Assembly: GCA_024277695.1 (NCBI GenBank)
Contig: JAJRUR010000096.1
Span: 1 to 10,026 of the forward strand
DNA from: Bacteroidota bacterium
GTDB lineage: Bacteria > Bacteroidota > Bacteroidia > Chitinophagales > Saprospiraceae
Direction of reading: 5' to 3'
Length of the DNA stretch: 10,026 nt
The translations under genes were made by a program, and so were the position numbers. Under the pieces are notes generated by a model that saw nothing but the letters and a program-made list of their open reading frames with translations, ran no database searches and had not been told where the DNA came from. Position 1 is the first letter of the stretch, and each line of letters begins with the position of its first letter. Below, piece after piece: positions 1 through 6,770 of the stretch.

Positions 1-269
1 TAGGCCCATTATACAAAGGACAAGGACGTGAGGCAAGAGATAGTTATGCCAAAGGAATCGCAGAAGTTCTTTTAAATAGTAAAAAATATCTTAAAAAAGA
101 CTATGATGTTTTTTTAGTAGCAAATGATAAACACGGACTATATCCTAAAATAGCTGAAATGGCCGGAATGAAGATAGTTAATCAATATAAAAGACCGGTT
201 TTAAATAGAGTCGAGAAAGATAGAAATGCGTATGCCGAAATAATATTTCATTTAAAAGAGAATAAATGA
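1..269 (+). CDS. Site-specific DNA methyltransferase of a type II R-M system, C-terminal part (5' end outside window)
   Basis: The reading frame is open from the left edge (first full codon at 3) to a TGA at 267-269, giving the last 88 residues. The visible part has the tail pattern of N6_N4_Mtase-type DNA methyltransferases: a KGQGREARDSYAKG stretch, then LVANDKHGLYPKIAEMAG, then KRPVLNRVEKDR followed by AYAEIIFHL. The SAM-binding FxGxG and catalytic (D/N)PP(Y/W) motifs are not visible and should lie upstream, so the class of base modified cannot be read here. Its stop overlaps the start of the restriction endonuclease gene (ATGA-type overlap), which implies translational coupling. Its role would be to protect host DNA at the sites cut by that enzyme. 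Assignment rests on the C-terminal pattern plus context. Confidence 0.75.
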   Translation, partial: GPLYKGQGREARDSYAKGIAEVLLNSKKYLKKDYDVFLVANDKHGLYPKIAEMAGMKIVNQYKRPVLNRVEKDRNAYAEIIFHLKENK

Positions 270-1051
270 TGGCGTTAACAACAACCCAAAAGCAAAAAAT
301 AATAGAACTTCTTTACAATAAATTAGAAAAGAAATTAAAAACTTATGGCAGAGAAACCACATCAATGCCTTTTTTGGCAAGATTAATTCAAGATAATGAA
401 AAAATTGCAGCATATTCATTTATTCACTCAATGTCTACAACATTAGGCATGTCAATATATGAAGAGGTTTCAGTAATTCTTGCTTCTGAAACGGCGGACG
501 AATGTTTTAGAAATTATGGTGTTGGCGGAGCGATCTCAAAGAAGCAAAAATTAGTCATTGGGAATATAATTACAAAATTGAGAAATGGAGAAAGAGATGC
601 TGATATAGAGAAAGAGAAAAAAGAAGTTTTAGAAACAGCAGTTGAAAATGGAGAATTTCAAAAATCAGGGAATATTGCTGATTTTTATATGAAAAGAAAT
701 GATGAAGAATACTATTTTGAGATTAAGACAGTAAAACCAAATATTGATGTATTTGAGAAAAGTAAAACTAAACTTTTAGAATGGGTCGCAAGAAGAAGAA
801 AACCTATAAATGTTTTTTTAGCATTTCCTTATAATCCATATCATCCGGAGTCATATTCAAGATTTACCGAATCGGGAATGATGGATGCTCCAAACGACTT
901 TTTGGTCGGTAAGGAATATTGGGATTTTATAGGTGGAAAAGGAACATTTCCTGAACTTTTAAAAACTTTTGATGAAGTTGGTAAACAATTTAAAGAACAA
1001 TTAAATCAAAAATTCAAGGATATTGCAAAAAACAAATTAGATTCGTATTAG
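266..1051 (+). CDS. TdeIII-like type II restriction endonuclease
   Basis: A 261-residue protein that I recognise as resembling the RE_TdeIII family of type II restriction endonucleases; the family prototype TdeIII is reported to recognise GGNCC. It would cleave unmodified foreign DNA in the cytoplasm. A PD-(D/E)XK-like active site is readable: D139 in NIADFY, then after a short hairpin E152-I-K154 in YYFEIKTVKP. Other conserved-looking blocks are YSFIHSMSTTLG (50-61), SIYEEVS (63-69), KTKLLEWVARRRKP (167-180), FLAFPYNPY (184-192) and FLVGKEYWDF (212-221). Length is full. Two ATG codons stand in tandem at 266 and 269, and either could be the start; 266 overlaps the methyltransferase stop. Base composition is A+T-rich (18 of 60 bases are G or C at 541-600, against 29 of 60 at 2941-3000 in nfu), consistent with transfer. 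Recognition specificity is inferred from the family only. Confidence 0.75.
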   Translation: MMALTTTQKQKIIELLYNKLEKKLKTYGRETTSMPFLARLIQDNEKIAAYSFIHSMSTTLGMSIYEEVSVILASETADECFRNYGVGGAISKKQKLVIGNIITKLRNGERDADIEKEKKEVLETAVENGEFQKSGNIADFYMKRNDEEYYFEIKTVKPNIDVFEKSKTKLLEWVARRRKPINVFLAFPYNPYHPESYSRFTESGMMDAPNDFLVGKEYWDFIGGKGTFPELLKTFDEVGKQFKEQLNQKFKDIAKNKLDSY

Positions 1052-1134
1052 CCTTCCAAAAAACCCATCCAAATTTGTAATTCCCCTACTACCAACAGCA
1101 CAATATATCAACGACGATAATTATGCTATACATT

Positions 1135-1174
1135 GAAGATAAACCGAGTAGAGAGAAGATAAACCGAGTAGAGA
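1135..1174. repeat. Perfect 20-bp tandem duplication
   Basis: The 20-mer GAAGATAAACCGAGTAGAGA occurs at 1135-1154 and again, directly abutting, at 1155-1174. It sits in the 160-bp gap between the convergently arranged endonuclease gene and lspA. Flanking bases are not shared, so the duplication is exactly two units. It could be a scar of insertion or excision at the edge of the restriction-modification module, or slippage. No hairpin terminator is evident in this gap for either gene. Confidence 0.9.
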
Positions 1175-1211
1175 TGTTTATGTTTCGTAGGAATATGGGG
1201 CTCTTTGGATT

Positions 1212-1826
1212 CTATTTACGTCCAAAAAAATATGAGCGATAAAAAATCAGCATACTACTCACTCCGACAAAAATAGAAGAGTCCGCTACATTAAATACCG
1301 GCTTGAAGAATTGAAATCTCGTGCCGCCGTAAAATGGCAACCAATCCGGCAGCAAAAAGTCAAACATCGGAAAATAAAACATATCAACTACTTTGCCAAA
1401 TAAAAACCCACGACCGGTCCCATGTCCCGGCATCCATTGGGCTAACTGTCCAAAACCCGATTCCGTAAAAAGTAATCCGTAAAAAGCACTATCTAAAATA
1501 TTGCCAATCGCTCCAGCCAGAATCATACTAAAACAAAAGATCAAACCCTTGGGCTCCCGCTTGATGACCAGGTTACGCAAGATGACTATCAATACTCCCA
1601 CAGCAAGTATGCGGAACAGACTCAACAACAGCTTGCCGGTAGACCCTCCGTATTGCCACCCAAAAGCCATACCGTCATTCTCTACAAAATGTATGCGCGC
1701 CCAGTCTAGGCCCAGTATCAGAATCTCCTGCCCATAGACAAAATGCGTTTTGATCCACACTTTTATAGTTTGATCGATCAGCAGTACTATCAGCAATACG
1801 AGCAATACAATGTGGCTTCTTTTCAA
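1212..1826 (-). CDS. lspA: Lipoprotein signal peptidase (signal peptidase II)
   Basis: Integral membrane aspartyl protease that removes the signal peptide of prolipoproteins just before the lipid-modified cysteine, after Lgt has acted. The 204-residue sequence has the family blocks: an LIDQTIK motif in the first membrane helix (D18, K22), FVENDGMAFG (47-56, with conserved N50), the catalytic-Asp motif GAIGNILD (D112) and the second catalytic motif FNVADSSI (D182). Several hydrophobic segments span the chain (about 6-18, 66-84, 94-112, 184-197). It is longer than the E. coli enzyme because of an insert of about 50 residues between the two aspartates, containing GKVVDMFYFP; in my recollection this is usual in Bacteroidota. 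It lies 38 bp downstream of the DksA-like gene on the same strand. Its substrates in this window would include the MORN and DUF3347 lipoproteins. Confidence 0.96.
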   Translation of the reverse strand: MKRSHIVLLVLLIVLLIDQTIKVWIKTHFVYGQEILILGLDWARIHFVENDGMAFGWQYGGSTGKLLLSLFRILAVGVLIVILRNLVIKREPKGLIFCFSMILAGAIGNILDSAFYGLLFTESGFGQLAQWMPGHGTGRGFLFGKVVDMFYFPMFDFLLPDWLPFYGGTRFQFFKPVFNVADSSIFVGVSSMLIFYRSYFFGRK

Positions 1827-1864
1827 GGTTGGTTCTGTATTTTAGATGGATCGTTTGGATTTGT

Positions 1865-2263
1865 TTAGCCCAGCCCTTTTTCTTTGGCTTCTATACTCAA
1901 GGTAGCATGTGGGACAGCGCGTAACCTCGCAGGCGATATGAGCTTGCCGGTAGCTCTACATATACCGTACACTCCATTGTGGATACGGATCTTTGCATTT
2001 TCGAGATGCTGTATCAACTTTTGTTGACGCGCAGCCAATTGGTTGAGTCGCTCCGTTTCTAAGGATGCACCTCCTTCATCCAATCCCTTTGTCTTTATAT
2101 CCGGATTATCGGCCAAATCATTGAGCTGAGTTATATAATAGCTGAGTTGCTCTTTGGCTATAGCCAATTTTTTGTCAATAATCACCCTAAAATCATCGAG
2201 TTCTTCCTTGGTATATTTTGTTTTGGTCCGCTTTTGTGGCATGTTACTTTGTTGTTTATTCAT
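1865..2263 (-). CDS. TraR/DksA family protein with degenerate zinc finger
   Basis: A 132-residue protein from the ATG at 2263; the frame stays open upstream to 2335, but the extra N-terminus (Trp/Phe-rich) looks non-native. The ATG at 2242 (MPQKRT) is a second candidate. It has an N-terminal charged helical region (about 15-50), a second helix (LAARQQKLIQHLENAKIRI, about 76-94) and a C-terminal YGICRATGKLI...RLRAVPHATLS block. Classic DksA binds RNA polymerase in the secondary channel and has a four-Cys zinc site. Here only C102 remains; the partner positions are T105, R113 and H119-region residues. That is the common Bacteroidota form, so it probably folds without zinc. The gene is immediately upstream of lspA, a conserved pairing in this phylum. 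Effect on transcription is inferred from family only. Confidence 0.88.
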   Translation of the reverse strand: MNKQQSNMPQKRTKTKYTKEELDDFRVIIDKKLAIAKEQLSYYITQLNDLADNPDIKTKGLDEGGASLETERLNQLAARQQKLIQHLENAKIRIHNGVYGICRATGKLISPARLRAVPHATLSIEAKEKGLG

Positions 2264-2394
2264 AGCGCTATAACACCCAAAGCGCCAAAAAGATTGCAAT
2301 AATATTGGTTTTTTGGCAGAATATCCCACCCACAAGGACTATTTATATTCGAGGCTACCAAAGTATGACCAAATGCTGCTATAGCGGTATGTAG

Positions 2395-2426
2395 AGTGCG
2401 ATCTGCCCCCGAGATTGCACTTTTTT
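2395..2426 (+). terminator. Intrinsic terminator-like hairpin in the leader of nfu
   Basis: A 10-bp stem pairs 2395-2404 (AGTGCGATCT) with 2412-2421 (AGATTGCACT) with one G-U wobble and a C-rich 7-nt loop, followed by T2421-2426 and further pyrimidines. It has terminator polarity only on the + strand. The + strand carries no coding gene for more than 1.2 kb upstream, so it either attenuates nfu or ends an unannotated + strand RNA. A smaller stem-loop (TGGTTT/AAACCA, 2441-2455) follows. Confidence 0.6.
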
Positions 2427-2499
2427 CTTTACAGTACAAGTGGTTTTTTAAACCATTTGCCCTGCTTAATTGTCATATTAGATACAAAAACTAACGGCT

Positions 2500-3108
2500 A
2501 TGCAAGAGACAAAAAAATCCGTCATGATCTACTCAGAGCAGACTCCAAATCCTGAATCGCTCAAGTTTGTCACCAATCAGATCATCTATCAGGGGATCGC
2601 TGAGTTCAAAGATGCCCAACTCGCTGAGGAATGGTCGCCATTGGCCAAGAGCCTTTTTGCTCTCCCATATGTCAAAAACGTGTACATCTCTAACAATTAT
2701 GTGACCGTCAATAAAGAGATGAACTATACCTGGGATGATATCATGATCCCACTCAAAAACCACATCAAAGAGTTTTTGGAGTCCGGGCAGACCATTATCA
2801 AAGATGGCTTCTCCGCCGAGCAAGCCCGCCTCGCCTCACAGCAAGATGACAAAATTGACTACTCGGAAGAAGATGCCGCTATCGTCCAAAAAATTATCGG
2901 ACTCATCGATACGTATGTGCGACCCGCAGTAGAAATGGACGGGGGCAATATAGCCTTTAAGTCCTATAACCAAGGCGTCGTCCACGTAGAGTTACAAGGT
3001 GCTTGCAGCGGATGTCCAAGCTCTACCATTACGCTCAAGTCAGGCATTGAAGGTATGCTCAAACGCATGGTTCCTGAAGTGACAGAGGTCGTTGCAGAAA
3101 TGGGATAG
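2500..3108 (+). CDS. nfu: Nfu-type iron-sulfur cluster scaffold/carrier (Nfu_N + NifU C-terminal domain)
   Basis: A 202-residue cytoplasmic protein that would assemble or carry an Fe-S cluster and pass it to apo-proteins. The N-terminal Nfu_N domain starts around residue 9 with YSEQTPNPESLKF, the signature of this domain, and runs to about 95. The C-terminal NifU-like domain starts around 123 and has RPAVEMDGG (141-149) and the cluster-binding motif CSGCPSS, with C169 and C172. The N-terminal IscU-like domain of NifU is absent, as expected for Nfu. Start is the ATG at 2500 (MQETKKS); an alternative ATG at 2524 begins MIYSEQ, right at the domain edge. It stands alone as a transcription unit with hairpins on both sides. 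No other Fe-S assembly gene is in the window. Confidence 0.93.
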   Translation: MQETKKSVMIYSEQTPNPESLKFVTNQIIYQGIAEFKDAQLAEEWSPLAKSLFALPYVKNVYISNNYVTVNKEMNYTWDDIMIPLKNHIKEFLESGQTIIKDGFSAEQARLASQQDDKIDYSEEDAAIVQKIIGLIDTYVRPAVEMDGGNIAFKSYNQGVVHVELQGACSGCPSSTITLKSGIEGMLKRMVPEVTEVVAEMG

Positions 3109-3127
3109 ACCACTTGCCCTTGGGATT

Positions 3128-3158
3128 TGGCTGATGAGTATTACGGATCAGCCATTTT
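3128..3158 (+). terminator. Rho-independent terminator after nfu
   Basis: A perfect 8-bp stem, TGGCTGAT (3128-3135) with ATCAGCCA (3147-3154), closes an 11-nt loop and is followed by TTTT. It begins 19 bp after the nfu stop and precedes the lipid kinase gene, so it probably separates the two units. The T-run is short. Confidence 0.7.
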
Positions 3159-3265
3159 GTGCATTTATGGACTATGCATAAAAGATTTGGTCTTGATACT
3201 CGCCAATTCATTGAACATGTTCTTTATTTGCGCAATATTTATCTATTGGCCAAAGCCAAAAAAAG

Positions 3266-4156
3266 ATGAGACGGATATTATTTATCATCAATCCAATAGC
3301 CGGAGCCAAGAAATTACGTATCGATGAACGCATGATACGCAATTACTTTGAGCAAACGGAGATAGAAGTGATCTGCATCTACTCTGAATATGCCGGACAC
3401 GCTGCACATATAGCATCGGACCACATAGGTCGCGTGAGCGATATGATAGCAATCGGAGGTGACGGATCCCTCAACGAAATCGGTGCTCAGCTGGTAGGCA
3501 CTTCCGTAAATCTGGGCTTGATACCTACCGGATCCGGCAATGGACTCGCTCGGCATGTAGGTATCCCGGTGCACTCTAAGCGGGCATTGGAGATTATCAA
3601 AGAAGGATACACACAAAAGGTGGATGTAGGTAGGATGAATAAGCATTATTTCTTTTCAAATGCAGGGATCGGGATAGATTCTGCCATCATTAAACGGTAC
3701 AATGAAATACCACAGCGAGGTTGGTTTACTTATGGAAGATTGGGCTTGATCGAATATTTTAGATTTAAACCCATCCATCTGGAGCTCAGCTGGGGTGAGG
3801 GCTTTGAACCCTTTGAAGCCGCTTTAGTTTCTGTGGCACTATCTAACCAGTATGGCTACAACTTCAAAATAGCACCGGATGCCTCGATCGCTGACGGACT
3901 TTTTGTCGCTCAAGCCATCCCCATGCTCCACCCCCTGCAGTCCATAGGCTTTGCAGCCAAGATGGCTCTAGGCCAATATACACAGACAAAGGGATCTATC
4001 ATCCGAAGGTGTACACAATTGGACATAAAACTGAACAGCCCGCAAATAGCCCAATACGATGGAGAACCGGTAAAAGTAGAGGGACAAATAACTTTTGAAA
4101 TATTGCCCGATGCTATGTCCCTCATAATACCTAAGCATCGCATAGGCAATATTTAA
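3266..4156 (+). CDS. Diacylglycerol kinase-family lipid kinase (DagK/YegS-like)
   Basis: A 296-residue soluble lipid kinase that would transfer a phosphate from ATP to diacylglycerol or a related lipid at the inner membrane face, recycling lipid for phospholipid synthesis. The catalytic domain is clear: IINPIAG near the N-terminus (8-14), the nucleotide-binding GGDGSLNE (64-71, where GGDGT is the usual form) and the PTGSGNGLAR motif (87-96). The second domain has SNAGIGID (131-138), APDASIADGLF (203-213) and the late YDGEP (264-268) with the conserved acidic pair. Length fits the family. The start ATG at 3266 follows an A-rich stretch. The exact substrate (diacylglycerol, sphingoid or other) cannot be read from sequence. 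It is followed after 25 bp by the MORN lipoprotein gene and then porQ. Confidence 0.93.
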   Translation: MRRILFIINPIAGAKKLRIDERMIRNYFEQTEIEVICIYSEYAGHAAHIASDHIGRVSDMIAIGGDGSLNEIGAQLVGTSVNLGLIPTGSGNGLARHVGIPVHSKRALEIIKEGYTQKVDVGRMNKHYFFSNAGIGIDSAIIKRYNEIPQRGWFTYGRLGLIEYFRFKPIHLELSWGEGFEPFEAALVSVALSNQYGYNFKIAPDASIADGLFVAQAIPMLHPLQSIGFAAKMALGQYTQTKGSIIRRCTQLDIKLNSPQIAQYDGEPVKVEGQITFEILPDAMSLIIPKHRIGNI

Positions 4157-4181
4157 ATACGAGCCAAATCAATAAAATCAA

Positions 4182-4811
4182 ATGAATTGCGTTATCCTGT
4201 ATATGCGATTACGAGGATTATTACCTTTCGGAATTTTATTCTTACTATCCGCTGCCTGTCAGACGACTCAGATCGAAGAGAGAGATGCCTATACCGGCGA
4301 AAAAGTGATCTATAGAATACATAAAAAAACAAATCTTCAGCAGGGACCTTATCAGGTTTATTCTAAAGAAGGCAGCCTGATGGAAGAGGGTAACTACCAA
4401 AAAGGTAAGCTTGATGGTGAGCGCAAACTCTACTATCCCGAAGGAAATATTCAGATCATAGAACAATATGCAAACGGCATGTATGAAGGAGACTACAAAA
4501 GTTTTTATCCTAGCGGGCAGCTCAGCCTAGTAGGGCGATACCATAACAATGAGGCCATCGGAGAGTGGACAAGATACTATAAGTCAGGACAACTCATGGA
4601 AAGTGTATTTTTTCAAAACAATAACGAAAACGGACCCTTCAAAGAGTACTATGAAAACGGTCAGCTCAAAGCTGAAGGACATTATAAGGACGGCGACCAA
4701 GAGCACGGCTTACTAAAAATGTATGACCAAAATGGTACTTTGGTCAAAAAAATGGACTGCAACTTGGGGAGGTGTAAGACCATTTGGAAACTAAAAAAAC
4801 AAGATGGCTAG
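4182..4811 (+). CDS. MORN-2 repeat lipoprotein (YwqK-like)
   Basis: A 209-residue predicted lipoprotein: a hydrophobic signal segment ends in the lipobox LSAAC with C26, so it would be lipidated and, after LspA cleavage, anchored in the envelope. Residues 54-186 form six tandem units of the GxxxxYxxNGxL type. The leading glycines fall at 55, 79, 103, 127, 151 and 176, a period of 24 (last step 25). Such proteins are often auto-named 'toxin-antitoxin YwqK family antitoxin', a label with little bearing on a surface lipoprotein. The ATG at 4182 follows an A-rich stretch; the ATG at 4203 (MRLRG) would give a more classical signal peptide. The 3' end overlaps porQ by 8 bp, suggesting translational coupling. 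Function is not known; a scaffold role in the envelope is inference. Confidence 0.85.
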   Translation: MNCVILYMRLRGLLPFGILFLLSAACQTTQIEERDAYTGEKVIYRIHKKTNLQQGPYQVYSKEGSLMEEGNYQKGKLDGERKLYYPEGNIQIIEQYANGMYEGDYKSFYPSGQLSLVGRYHNNEAIGEWTRYYKSGQLMESVFFQNNNENGPFKEYYENGQLKAEGHYKDGDQEHGLLKMYDQNGTLVKKMDCNLGRCKTIWKLKKQDG

Positions 4812-5871
4812 ACTATTACACACATACATCTTTAGCTTCATAGCACTATCGACATATGCACAGATCGGAGGTAGTTCGGCCTATCAATTTCTCGGATTAC
4901 CGGTATCGGCGCGTGTGACAGCTTTGGGCCAAAGCCTCATCACCGTATATGATGATGATATAAATCTGGCTTACGCCAATCCCTCATTGCTCAATCCCGA
5001 AATGGATGGAAAAATCGCTTTTAACCATAATTTTATGCTAGGGCAGTCCGCTGACAGCTATGTAGCCTACGGTCATTATGTAGATCGATGGGATCTGACC
5101 ACTTATGGTGGAATAAAATACCTGAATTATGGCGATTTTGTGGGTACGGATATATTTGGAAATGAACAGGGCACATTTACAGCATCAGAATGGGCATTGA
5201 CACTAGGAGCATCGCGTCGCTTGTACGAGCGGATGTCCATAGGTGCCAATTTGAGCTTTATCCAAGCAAACTTCGAAAGCTATAATTCTACCGGGGTCGC
5301 GCTGGATCTCGCAGCGAGCTATATACTCCAAGATGAGGGCATACTGATGACCTTGGTCATCGATAATCTGGGAACCCAACTTAGCAGTTTTGCAGACCAA
5401 AAAGAACGTATTGTGCCCAATGTCCAATTCGGACTCTCTAAGCGCGTATCCAAACTCCCCTTTAGGTATTCCCTCATACTGCACAATCTCAACCGGTGGG
5501 ATCTACTCTATGACGATCCGGATGCGGACAATACAAGCCCCTTTGGCCAAACTCCTCAAAATCAAACTGCTTTCGGGTCTAGCGTAGATCTCTTCTTTCG
5601 ACACATGATTATCAATGGCGAATTTTTGATCGGCAAAGCAGAGAATCTAAGACTACGCTTGGGCTACAATCACCAAAGGCGCAAAGAACTCAGCCTAGCT
5701 AACATCAATAGCTTCAGTGGCTTCTCTTATGGCTTTGGTATCAAAATCCATCGCTTTCGATTTGATTTCGGACATACGACTTATCACCTGGCAGGTGGTA
5801 CCAACCACATCAGCATCTCCACCAATATGTCAGAGTTCGGACGAAAAAGAAAACAACCGGAAACGGAGTAA
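4804..5871 (+). CDS. porQ: Type IX secretion system protein PorQ
   Basis: A 355-residue outer-membrane beta-barrel protein of the PorV/PorQ type. In the type IX secretion system of Bacteroidota, PorQ belongs to the PorU-PorV-PorQ-PorZ attachment complex that processes cargo and fixes it on the cell surface. The N-terminus is a signal peptide (cleavage expected near STYA-Q at 19-20), followed by the diagnostic block GGSSAYQFLGLPVSARVTALG (22-42) and ANPSLLNPEM (58-67). The rest alternates short hydrophobic and polar stretches rich in Gly, Tyr and Phe, as in a barrel (for example GGIKYLNYGDFVGTD and FSYGFGIKIHRFRFDFG). The C-terminus is a short charged tail. It starts inside the end of the MORN lipoprotein gene, so the two are probably co-translated. 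Identification rests on the conserved N-terminal block and length. Confidence 0.9.
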   Translation: MARLLHTYIFSFIALSTYAQIGGSSAYQFLGLPVSARVTALGQSLITVYDDDINLAYANPSLLNPEMDGKIAFNHNFMLGQSADSYVAYGHYVDRWDLTTYGGIKYLNYGDFVGTDIFGNEQGTFTASEWALTLGASRRLYERMSIGANLSFIQANFESYNSTGVALDLAASYILQDEGILMTLVIDNLGTQLSSFADQKERIVPNVQFGLSKRVSKLPFRYSLILHNLNRWDLLYDDPDADNTSPFGQTPQNQTAFGSSVDLFFRHMIINGEFLIGKAENLRLRLGYNHQRRKELSLANINSFSGFSYGFGIKIHRFRFDFGHTTYHLAGGTNHISISTNMSEFGRKRKQPETE

Positions 5872-5874
5872 TAC

Positions 5875-5922
5875 TTATATAGCCAGTCTATATAAATTGC
5901 CTTATACTCGACGTTTGAGTAT
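5875..5922 (+). terminator. Two adjacent hairpins after porQ (possible terminator)
   Basis: TTATATA (5875-5881) pairs with TATATAA (5889-5895), and ATACTC (5904-5909) pairs with GAGTAT (5917-5922). They begin 4 bp after the porQ stop. Stems are weak and A+T-rich, and no long T-run follows, so termination here is only tentative. The remaining bases to about 6050 show nothing I can name. Confidence 0.35.
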
Positions 5923-6052
5923 CGTATAAATTTCTTGAGTTGTTTGATTTTATGTCATATCCTTGTGTACTATGCAGGACTTATTCCTATACACTTCTTA
6001 CTTACTATCTAGTATCACTTGGAGCCCCACAAAAGGAAATGCTGCAATGCAA

Positions 6053-6081
6053 CATTAACATAACATTAAGCTAAGCATTAA
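6053..6081 (+). promoter_or_regulatory. Three CATTAA direct repeats at helical-turn spacing upstream of a promoter
   Basis: CATTAA occurs at 6053-6058, 6064-6069 and 6076-6081, start-to-start distances 11 and 12 bp, mostly within AACATTAA-like units. The array ends about 23 bp before the -7 element of the HYC_CC_PP gene. Direct repeats near 11 bp are typical of regulators that bind one face of the helix as tandem subunits, such as OmpR-class response regulators. A regulator site is inference; no canonical -33 TTG is found at the expected place, which would fit an activator-dependent promoter. Confidence 0.45.
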
Positions 6082-6103
6082 ACATTTTTATCAAAATTTG
6101 CAT

Positions 6104-6111
6104 TATATTTG
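6104..6111 (+). promoter_or_regulatory. Bacteroidota-type -7 promoter element
   Basis: TATATTTG matches the Bacteroidota consensus TAnnTTTG exactly. Transcription would start near 6117-6119, leaving a leader of about 20 nt before the GTG at 6139. This argues against the upstream TTG at 6109 as start codon, since that codon lies inside the promoter element. A good TTG at -33 is not visible. Confidence 0.6.
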
Positions 6112-6138
6112 TGCATAGAATACTTAATAGTCGACTTA

Positions 6139-6606
6139 GTGCAGCAAAAAACGACATATCGAATTACTGCTTTAACACTTGCTATAGTGATGTTTTTTAC
6201 ATCCTTTAGTTATAGTGTAGATGTACACTATTGTCAAGGGCACCTCAAATCCGTCAAGCTATTCGGACAAGCGAAGACATGCCATGAAATGGCTGCTGAA
6301 AACTCAACAAAGGCTTGTTCGTCCTCCAAACACAATGACCACCACAACAGCAAGTCATGTGCGGACGCTGATGATGAAAAAGATTGCTGTCAAAACAAAA
6401 CATTTAATTTTGAATCAGATGATGATCAACAGATCCTGTCATCTACCTTACTTGACCTTGATCAAGTCCAATTTTTAGCATCTTTTGTAGTTCAATACTT
6501 ACTTACATTAGATCGTTGTACAGACGATAACCCCCGTTACACTCAATATAGACCACCACTTCTATTCAGGGATATCCCTGTCCTTATCCAATCCTTTCTT
6601 TTATAG
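6139..6606 (+). CDS. HYC_CC_PP family protein (exported, metal-associated, function unknown)
   Basis: A 155-residue protein from GTG at 6139; I prefer this over the in-frame TTG at 6109 because of the promoter overlap. It has an N-terminal hydrophobic segment (about 9-27) likely to be a signal peptide or anchor. It then shows the three signatures that give the family its name: HYC (30-32), CC (83-84) and RPP (138-140), plus the usual end IPVLIQSFLL. Further Cys are at 48, 60, 74 and 127, with a His-rich patch KHNDHH (64-69), so metal binding is plausible. The family is restricted, as far as I know, to Bacteroidota and tends to sit beside heavy-metal genes or TonB-dependent receptors. It opens the metal-ligand-rich cluster here. 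Biochemical function is unknown. Confidence 0.82.
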   Translation: MQQKTTYRITALTLAIVMFFTSFSYSVDVHYCQGHLKSVKLFGQAKTCHEMAAENSTKACSSSKHNDHHNSKSCADADDEKDCCQNKTFNFESDDDQQILSSTLLDLDQVQFLASFVVQYLLTLDRCTDDNPRYTQYRPPLLFRDIPVLIQSFLL

Positions 6607-6626
6607 TTGTTTTCTTTTTATAGTCT

Positions 6627-6661
6627 TTGATTGAGGTGCATGTACACCCATCAAGACTTGA
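6627..6661. repeat. Imperfect inverted repeat and short palindrome after the HYC_CC_PP gene
   Basis: TTGAT/ATCAA (6627-6631 with 6650-6654) encloses GGTG/CACC (6635-6638 with 6645-6648), interrupted by a 3-nt/1-nt internal loop. TCAAGACTTGA (6651-6661) is an odd-centred palindrome overlapping it. No T-run follows directly. It may be a weak intercistronic structure. The rest of the gap to 6770 holds no gene I can support. Confidence 0.3.
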
Positions 6662-6770
6662 AGTGTAGATAAACTATGCACGTGCCTTTTTTGATGTCTT
6701 TGTCCAAAAAAACAAAGCAGGAAAGCGTACCAAAGCATATGACCCTTACTTTAAAGAAAACGCATTCAGC

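Noticed and set aside
2154..2173. Palindrome TTGGCTATAGCCAA followed by T6 on the + strand, terminator-like, inside the DksA-like gene
   Set aside because: It encodes the KLAIAK stretch of a real protein on the other strand, and no + strand transcript is known here; probably coincidence.
2264..2335. N-terminal extension of the DksA-like protein from 2335
   Set aside because: The extra 24 residues are Trp/Phe/Cys-rich and unlike the family start; ATG 2263 or 2242 gives the usual length.
3127..3327. 66-codon + strand frame from TTG between nfu and the lipid kinase
   Set aside because: It begins inside the terminator hairpin, overlaps the kinase start in another frame, and has no recognisable features.
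4182..4811. Toxin-antitoxin reading of the MORN repeat gene (YwqK 'antitoxin')
   Set aside because: It has a lipobox and no toxin partner nearby; the repeats alone do not support a toxin-antitoxin role.
6109..6138. Extended N-terminus of the HYC_CC_PP protein from TTG at 6109
   Set aside because: The TTG lies inside the TATATTTG promoter element and the added residues do not look like a signal peptide start; GTG at 6139 fits better.
6698..6717. CTTTGT/ACAAAG hairpin upstream of the microprotein
   Set aside because: Six-bp A+T-rich stem with no T-run; too weak to call.
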